Position numbers and translations under genes: made by a program | In this document: piece by piece, positions 58,341 to 64,000 of the stretch | Position numbering within the stretch: position 1 is the first letter of the stretch | Layout of the letters: each line of letters begins with the position of its first letter | Assembly: GCA_014871385.1 (NCBI GenBank) | Contig: CM026426.1 | Span: 80,705,566-80,769,565 of the forward strand | Direction: 5' to 3' | Origin: Ceratodon purpureus | Taxonomy: Eukaryota > Streptophyta > Bryopsida > Pseudoditrichales > Ditrichaceae | DNA: 64,000 nucleotides | Notes under the pieces: model-generated | The model's input: only the letters and a program-made list of their open reading frames with translations | Told to the model about the DNA's origin: nothing | The model's database searches: none

Positions 58341-61300
58341 AATCAATCTTTGCCTCCACCAACAATCTTGTCTGGATGTTATGGAGACTACCATCGGCCT
58401 TTGGAGCGTGGAACATGGTCTTATAACATGTGGTTTTGACTTTGTGCAACCAATCTATCAAAGCGACAGCTCCACAATTTCAAGCTTTGTTACAATTCCA
58501 CGTTTTCTATATGACTCTATTTACTGTAGCAACTTCAGATCTTACCTTGTCAACAATAAAACACTTGTATGTCTTAGAGTCAATGTGTGTCTTGTAAAGA
58601 TAGGTGTCTAAATCGACTTTGGCAATTTTTGTTCTCAATTAGCCATTTACAAAATTTAAATTCATTAGAGTTCTTTTTATCAAGATTTAAAATGTAGAAG
58701 TTAGCTTCATGAGTGGAATCCACAACTTGCATTCAGGATTTTAACAAATAAGCAACTACAAAAGAAATTTTATATGACATAAATGTTGAAAGTAGACTAT
58801 AATTTAGCCCAATCAAACTCTCAATGAAGCAAGACACAAGAATACCTATAAAATGTAGAATATATCATTTAGAAGGTATCTAAAAATTGCTCCAAAAGTG
58901 TTCTTGCTAGGTTTGACTTCCCCACCTTGGTAATTCACATAGTGCTCAAAAAGTACTCTTATCAAATTAGAGTCTCTCTCCTTAGTAACTTACATTCATC
59001 TCATTAAAGAATGAATATATTAAAAAGGAAAGAGAAGTCAAAGGTGCAACAATAGATGGTGGATTATGCTTCTATTGAAAGAATGGGCTTCTCCACCTTT
59101 CCAAGTGACTATTTATCTCTACAGAAGCCAACACCCAATTGCTTTCCATATTGGATAAGGACACCAAGCTTCCACTTTTTCACTTTTCTATAAAGTAGTT
59201 ACGGTCTTACTCTAATATATTTGATAGATTTCATGATATACATTCACATGTAGTACTTTTCCATTACAAGTGTCGTCATCTTTAATTTCTTCAACAATCT
59301 CTATTGCTGTGCATGTAAAAATGTTTTTTTGATAGGATTTTTGGAGTCTTCTGCCGATAAAAAATTCTTGTAATTAAAACTTGTAAATGAAATATTCTTT
59401 AGATATTTCCATATGAAAATTAGAAAAATTAATGAATCTCAATGAATGGCATGTTCATTGATAATAATTATGTAAGTTATTATTTGATAAGTAATCTTTA
59501 CAATTCAACTAACCTCCAATGACTAAAACAAGGAACTTTTGACCTTTCCAAGCATGTATGAGATTCAAATTTGGTGGAACTTTACTTCTATACATGTAAG
59601 AATTCATGACTTTTTTATAGCAAATGTCTTTTCAAAATATACTTTTTGAGAACAAAAATTTAGGTACACTCCTCATGTAGTGTCAAAAAAAACTTTTACA
59701 ATAACTTTGAACCTTATAATCTTAAACTTTGTATGATGGAATTTGCTCCAATTTGGCATACACCTTTTTAATACAAGGTAGATAAAAGATTCTACAGTCA
59801 TAAATTTTATCTTATGTTTAATATTATAAATCAAAAGATTGGTATCAGTACAAGTGTGCGCAAAACAAAACTATTTGGCCTTAATGAGATTTGATGTAGA
59901 AGAAGAAAGGGGCCACACAATTCTATTGTATTGTTTTGGATAGGCTTAACTTTACTATCTACATCCAAGCAATTATAATAATGATATTTGACTTATATAA
60001 GTTTGTCATCATAGTAAAAAAAAAGTATCATAAATGTATTGGAAAAGTCAAGAAATAGCTTTGCCATAATAAATATAGACTTGTATGCCTTGAGTTTTTA
60101 TTATCTTGTTACAACTTGGAATTAAACAATCAATATATTATTGTAGAAGTTCTTTCAAAATAAGCATGTGTATCTAGCTATTTTGTTAGATGATGTAGAC
60201 AATAGGCTTAACATCTTTAATATATGAGTCAGACAAATTTCTTGAATCACAATGTGACACAATGAATTAATATGCCTATTCCCAATTACACTAAAATGGC
60301 TTTTTCTTTAATCATAATTCTTTGCAAAGAGCCTAAAATTCGTGACTCCATAATGTGGAGCTAGGAATAGAAAAACATCCCGTCAATTACAATCATGCTC
60401 AAACTTCTAAGTACATTTTGCTAGAAGATTTGACAGTCAAGGGTGCTTATGTTGGCGTTGGATATGAAGGGAAGGTCTTGCATGTGAAGGAGAGAAGGAT
60501 TAAGAAAGATAGAGGAAAATACAGAGAGCAGAAGTGAGCTCAATATTGTAAGAGTGCATGCATCTCCAAATTTAAGGTAAAGGATTTTGGAAGACTCAAA
60601 GATGACGACATTAAGTATTTATATGAAAAATGTCAAAGGTAATAGTTGTTTTTGTGATGTAAGTATAAATAACTTGAATATTTGATAAGTAACTATTAAT
60701 GTTTTATAATTGAGAATCAATCATGTACCGTAACACCATAGCAAGTTTGTTCTTAGATAATTCCCCAAAAAAAAAAAAAAAATACCGGAAATTACGGGCC
60801 TTCAAGAACAAATTTACTGTAAATTACTTTCAAGAATGATCAAAATTTCAGAAAATCTGAATAACCACATTGCACGAAGAAGCGACCCCAAGTTCTACAG
60901 CTATAAAGCTTCCGAGATCCTATAATTTAGCTGACGGGTTCCCGAGATCCACAATTCTTGTTGCTTGTTTGCCGAGCAGAGGCTCTTAGAAAGGGTGTGA
61001 GACTAGTATCAGTTGACGGGGAAGAGGCATCGAGGGATGGACTGAGGGAGGCATCGAGGAGGCAACAAGGAAGGCACACAGCAAGGAAACAAAGTCTTTA
61101 AAATTGTGAGCTGTGATAGAAAAGTGAGTGGGGATGCAAAATAACATGGGTGAATAGTGCCTCGGGATGTGCAGCCAATCAGAAAGCCCGCCTGAATTGT
61201 GACGCCACCATTTTTGTCGCCTTCTGAGACTGAGAGTGATGTGGCTGCTCGAATTACCCTCGTATGTGCCGAAATCTACCTCTCAACATTTCTTTCGACT

Positions 61301-61610
61301 TTCTCAAAACGAGGGCAGTGAAAAGTACCACTTTATTTCGAACAAGGGACCTTTTCCAGGCAAAAACAATTGTTCGCTGTGTGTAATTATATGGCAAAAT
61401 TAAGTGAAATGGAAACAAAAGCTTAAGCTCTTACTTTGGCCTGCTTGGGAGTCCCCACCCGAAATGCAACCAAAACCACCGTCGAAATTTTTGCACTTGG
61501 CAACAAAGTGGTGGGATTGGATTTTAGGTCTTTTTGGGTTTTTGGGGTTTTAAGGTTGTGAGTTTTGTGGATGAATTTGTAAGTTTGGGCGATGGGATGG
61601 TGTGGGTTTT
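58341..61610. other. AT-rich region, no supported gene
   Basis: 58.35-58.6 kb may hold the decayed N-terminal part of the hAT relic on the minus strand. 60355-60537 is a 60-residue plus ORF (Lys-rich, HVKERRIKKDRGK) without recognisable motif. A poly-A run lies at about 60763-60781. From 61.0 kb GC content rises toward the RGTB fragment. Confidence 0.5.
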
Positions 61611-61616
61611 GTATAG

Positions 61617-62081
61617 AAGTCAGATTTCGATGCAGTGGCGATGGAGCATCTGCGCATGAGCGGGGCGTACTGGGGGCTCACGGCGTTGGACATCACGGGG
61701 CGCCTCGGGGACACGAATGTTGATGAGAACGTTGCGTGGATTGTCAAGTGTCAGGATGAGTGCGGTACTATCTGCTTAACCCATACTTGAAGTTCTCTTG
61801 TTTGATTGTGTTTTGCATTCGAAAAAATTAGGGCATCGTGGAGAAGCTAGTTTTCGTTTCTCCGATTCAGGTGTAGGGATTCAGATTTTTCATCTGATGT
61901 GGAGTGCGGCGCTGTGTCCCCAGATGATGGATTAGTTGCGAGGCAGAAGCTCTGGGAGGGGAGGAAGATGGGGTTGGTGGTGGGAGCATATTCCGTACAC
62001 TCTTAGTGCTGTACAAATCCTATGCCTGTTTGACAGGCTTGACGCCGTGGATGGAGATAAAATTGCTCGGAGACTCATGAG
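61617..62081 (+). pseudogene. Rab geranylgeranyltransferase beta subunit fragment (two exons)
   Basis: Exon 61617-61764 follows a TATAG acceptor. It reads KSDFDAVAMEHLRMSGAYWG, then LTALDITGRLGD and WIVKCQDECG, ending at a GT donor. The next exon part at 61987-62081 reads HIPYTLSAVQILCLFDRLDA, then VDGDKIARRL, and ends at a GT. These match the N-terminal third of plant RabGGTase beta, the catalytic subunit that attaches geranylgeranyl groups to Rab GTPases with the alpha subunit and REP. The start of the second exon is corrupted where GGFAGN.GHDP is expected, and no first exon or later exons (with the zinc ligands) are visible. It is therefore a gene fragment or pseudogene. Confidence 0.85.
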
Positions 62082-62227
62082 GTGTTGGTATGACAGGTAT
62101 TGAATATCAGATTCTTTGATCATGGCCAGTATGCTCTGGTATGGCTCATCGTTCCATCACTCCATGTTTCTAGGGTTTTTCTCTTATGTCAAAATCTTGA
62201 GCAAAGTTGTGTAAAATCATCTCTCAG

Positions 62228-62319
62228 CTGAAGCTCGTCCTGTAGAACCCTATGTGAAGACTGCATGGGCAGGAATTCCCACTTCACCAGCTTGGCTCCC
62301 AACTTATATGCTTATCACG
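62228..62319 (+). other. Possible orphan exon
   Basis: CTCTCAG precedes it and GTGAGT follows. One frame is open throughout: EARPVEPYVKTAWAGIPTSP, then AWLPTYMLIT. It does not match RabGGTase beta. It could be an exon of a neighbouring captured gene. Confidence 0.3.
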
Positions 62320-62499
62320 GTGAGTAGACACCAACCTAAATTATACATTGCTCCTGCACATTGACGTCTCTGTTCATAGGTTCATTCAATCTCTATGAAT
62401 CGATCATCTGATAGATTCTAGATTCAATCTGGATAAGTGTGAGGTATATTTCAGAAATTTTATGGCCTGTCTTTAACACCATCGTGGTGTGTTCTGTAA

Positions 62500-63210
62500 T
62501 GCAGACTGATAGGCTCTCATACAAGAGGGAGTGATTCAGTAGAGGCCATCTCAAATTTAGACACTAAAAAGAAATCTGATTAGTTGTTTTAGCAAATCAT
62601 GCAAAATACCTTTGCCGATAATTCAAGAGTAGCACTTGCTTTGCACATTTTGAACAACGCAACATATCCTTGAGACTTTTGGGTTTTTCTCTTTTGTTGG
62701 ATTTTGTCTTTTGGGTTTTTTCTCTTTTAAGGGGTATTTAAGTAATTATGGACAAAACGCTCAATTATGGACTACTTTGCATCATCAATAGACGTCCAAT
62801 TCATGCGTTATCCCTCAAATTTAAAGACAAAGATGTCAAATATTTATGAAAAAATGCATTCTGCTTACAAGGGATAAAATCATTTGAGTGAATTTTAATA
62901 TAATGTTGAAAAGAGGACATCCAAGTCCCACTGTCATGGCCAAATCCCTCGGCGAGTGGCTGACTAAAAACTCTAAACCCGAGAAACCCTAAACCCTAGA
63001 AACCCTATCCTTAGAAATCTATCTTTTCTAATAAAAGGAAAAACTTGCTCTGCAAAATGTGGATCCGTGAAGTGAAGCGGGTGAAGGGAAGATCGTCGGC
63101 GAACCGCTGAGTGGACACGACTCCCAGGCATCTCACATTGGGGTATCCGTCTGTGAGGACTCTGGAGTCGTCGTTCAGAATGAACAGTATTCACGGTCAC
63201 AACGTTCGAT
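62500..63210. other. No supported gene; telomere-box sequence
   Basis: Includes AAACCCTAAACCCTAG near 62985, the plant telomere-like box often found near transcription starts. A further TTTAGGGTTTAGGG lies near 63368. The minus ORF at 62973-63200 shows no motif. Confidence 0.45.
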
Positions 63211-63217
63211 GTCCTTT

Positions 63218-63240
63218 CTAGTCGGCTGGTCGCCGACTAG
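63218..63240. repeat. Perfect hairpin 1
   Basis: CTAGTCGGC, loop TGGTC, GCCGACTAG: 9-bp perfect arms. Confidence 0.95.
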
Positions 63241-63581
63241 GAGAGCCAACCTCTTCCTTACTGAACCGACCTCTGGAATTTGAAATACATATAAAAATGA
63301 TGAGTAAATAAAGTCACATAATGCGGCATTAAAAATACATCAGGAAAAAAGTAACTACCCATATGGTTTAGGGTTTAGGGTGTTCGCCTAAAAGAGCGTT
63401 CAAAGGAGACAATGCCTGGTCCTGATATTAGAAATTGGGATAATTTGTCATATGATAAATTGTACTCTTCAAAAGTAGACCATACCAGGAGAAGTACACA
63501 ATATTGGTTAATTACGCTTAGATAAATATCTGCAAAAGACGATAAGTTATTTCTACTTTGGTTAGTCCGAGTTAAGATAGT

Positions 63582-63606
63582 CCTAGTCGGCTACCTGCCG
63601 ACTAGG
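63582..63606. repeat. Perfect hairpin 2
   Basis: CCTAGTCGGC, loop TACCT, GCCGACTAGG: 10-bp perfect arms. Confidence 0.95.
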
Positions 63607-63657
63607 AGATATGCGCTAGTAGGCTAGCTGCGGCTAGCTGCAGATAGTTAAGCTAGT

Positions 63658-63682
63658 CCTAGTCGGCTACCCGCCGACTAGG
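63658..63682. repeat. Perfect hairpin 3
   Basis: CCTAGTCGGC, loop TACCC, GCCGACTAGG: the same arms as hairpin 2. AGA/AGAG follows each copy. Confidence 0.95.
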
Positions 63683-63796
63683 AGAGTAGGCGCTACTAGA
63701 CTAGGTCCACGTTGGCAACTAGTCGTCCGGAAAACCCTAGAGAAGTGGATTACTAGAACTTTTACCAGTTTGGTAGACGAACTCCAGCCGGATAAT

Positions 63797-63838
63797 GTAG
63801 AAGGAGGTCGCATACTGTAGAAGTTGGTCGCATATTGT
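63797..63838 (+). repeat. Short direct repeat before the terminal ORF
   Basis: TGTAGAAG.(A/T)GGTCGCATA occurs twice in a row just upstream of the ORF start. Confidence 0.8.
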
Positions 63839-63854
63839 CCACTGTTTTGTCGTT

Positions 63855-64000
63855 ATGGGGAGGCGGGGTAGCAATGTGGGGTATCCGCATTATCAGGAGA
63901 CACCGGCTGACCTCGAGGAGCTCCGGCCATGGTATAGGGCGGTGGTCGCTCGTTCTCGCAACACCGCCATTCCAGCTTTCAAATACATCACACGCCTTCT
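63855..64000 (+). CDS. Partial hypothetical ORF at window end
   Basis: ATG at 63855 opens a frame that runs to the window edge without a stop (48 codons). It begins MGRRGSNVGYPHYQETPADL and continues with ELRPWYRAVVARSR. GC content rises sharply compared with upstream sequence, which supports coding. I do not recognise it. It lies about 170 bases downstream of the last of three hairpins, which might belong to its 5' region. Confidence 0.4.
   Translation, partial: MGRRGSNVGYPHYQETPADLEELRPWYRAVVARSRNTAIPAFKYITRL

Noticed and set aside
62976-63380. Interstitial telomere array
   Set aside because: Only two or three CCCTAAA units at each site; this fits telo-box promoter elements, not an array.
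1-64000. CRISPR arrays, bacterial operons, organelle insert
   Set aside because: No regularly spaced repeats with unique spacers, no operon-like ORFs and no plastid or mitochondrial gene order was seen.

Overview
The window looks like nuclear DNA of a land plant. Evidence: a relic of a plant-type SUVR histone methyltransferase, a fragment of a Rab geranylgeranyltransferase beta gene with GT-AG exon borders, Ty3/gypsy and hAT (DUF659-type) relics, tRNA-derived SINE-like sequence, and CCCTAAA-type telomere boxes near 63 kb. I cannot name the species. Very AT-rich, gene-poor DNA with large transposon blocks would suit a non-angiosperm land plant, but that is a guess. I see no intact ordinary gene. 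Nearly everything recognisable is mobile DNA or a decayed gene piece.

Layout. 1-16.6 kb: AT-rich decayed DNA with a Ty3/gypsy pol relic (2.8-4.4 kb), an unrecognised decayed coding stretch (10.4-12.7 kb), a degenerate tandem repeat (13.4-16.3 kb) and a long (TA)n tract. 16.7-23.1 kb: a GC-richer block with a decayed coiled-coil/RING-like gene split by a 400-bp TIR element, acidic low-complexity ORFs, and a SUVR SET-domain relic. 23.2-26.0 kb: an unknown minus-strand gene relic interrupted by a 1.47-kb TIR element with 44-bp near-perfect ends. 26-33.6 kb: AT-rich, mostly unexplained.

33.6-56.4 kb is the centrepiece. Two related, diverged DNA transposons of about 10.9 kb (A, 33633-44545) and 10.2 kb (B, 46264-56442) lie in opposite orientation with a 1.7-kb spacer. 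Both have ends beginning CATTAGG. Both carry the same three gene modules in the same order and relative strand: (1) a long coiled-coil protein with an RNase-H-like transposase core (candidate D, D, E residues), (2) a coiled-coil protein ending in a RING-like zinc cluster, and (3) a protein with a C-terminal ubiquitin-like segment, on the opposite strand. The 400-bp element at 17.7 kb has the same ends and looks like an internally deleted derivative. A palindrome, TTGCTGSCAGCAA, recurs throughout both large elements. Their in-frame stops are mostly TAG, often where the sister copy has Gln, as expected from C-to-T decay of methylated CAG sites. I propose these as a possibly undescribed family of large TIR transposons.

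56.5-64 kb: a minus-strand hAT relic, AT-rich DNA, an RGTB exon fragment, a cluster of three near-identical perfect hairpins, and the start of an ORF that runs off the window end.
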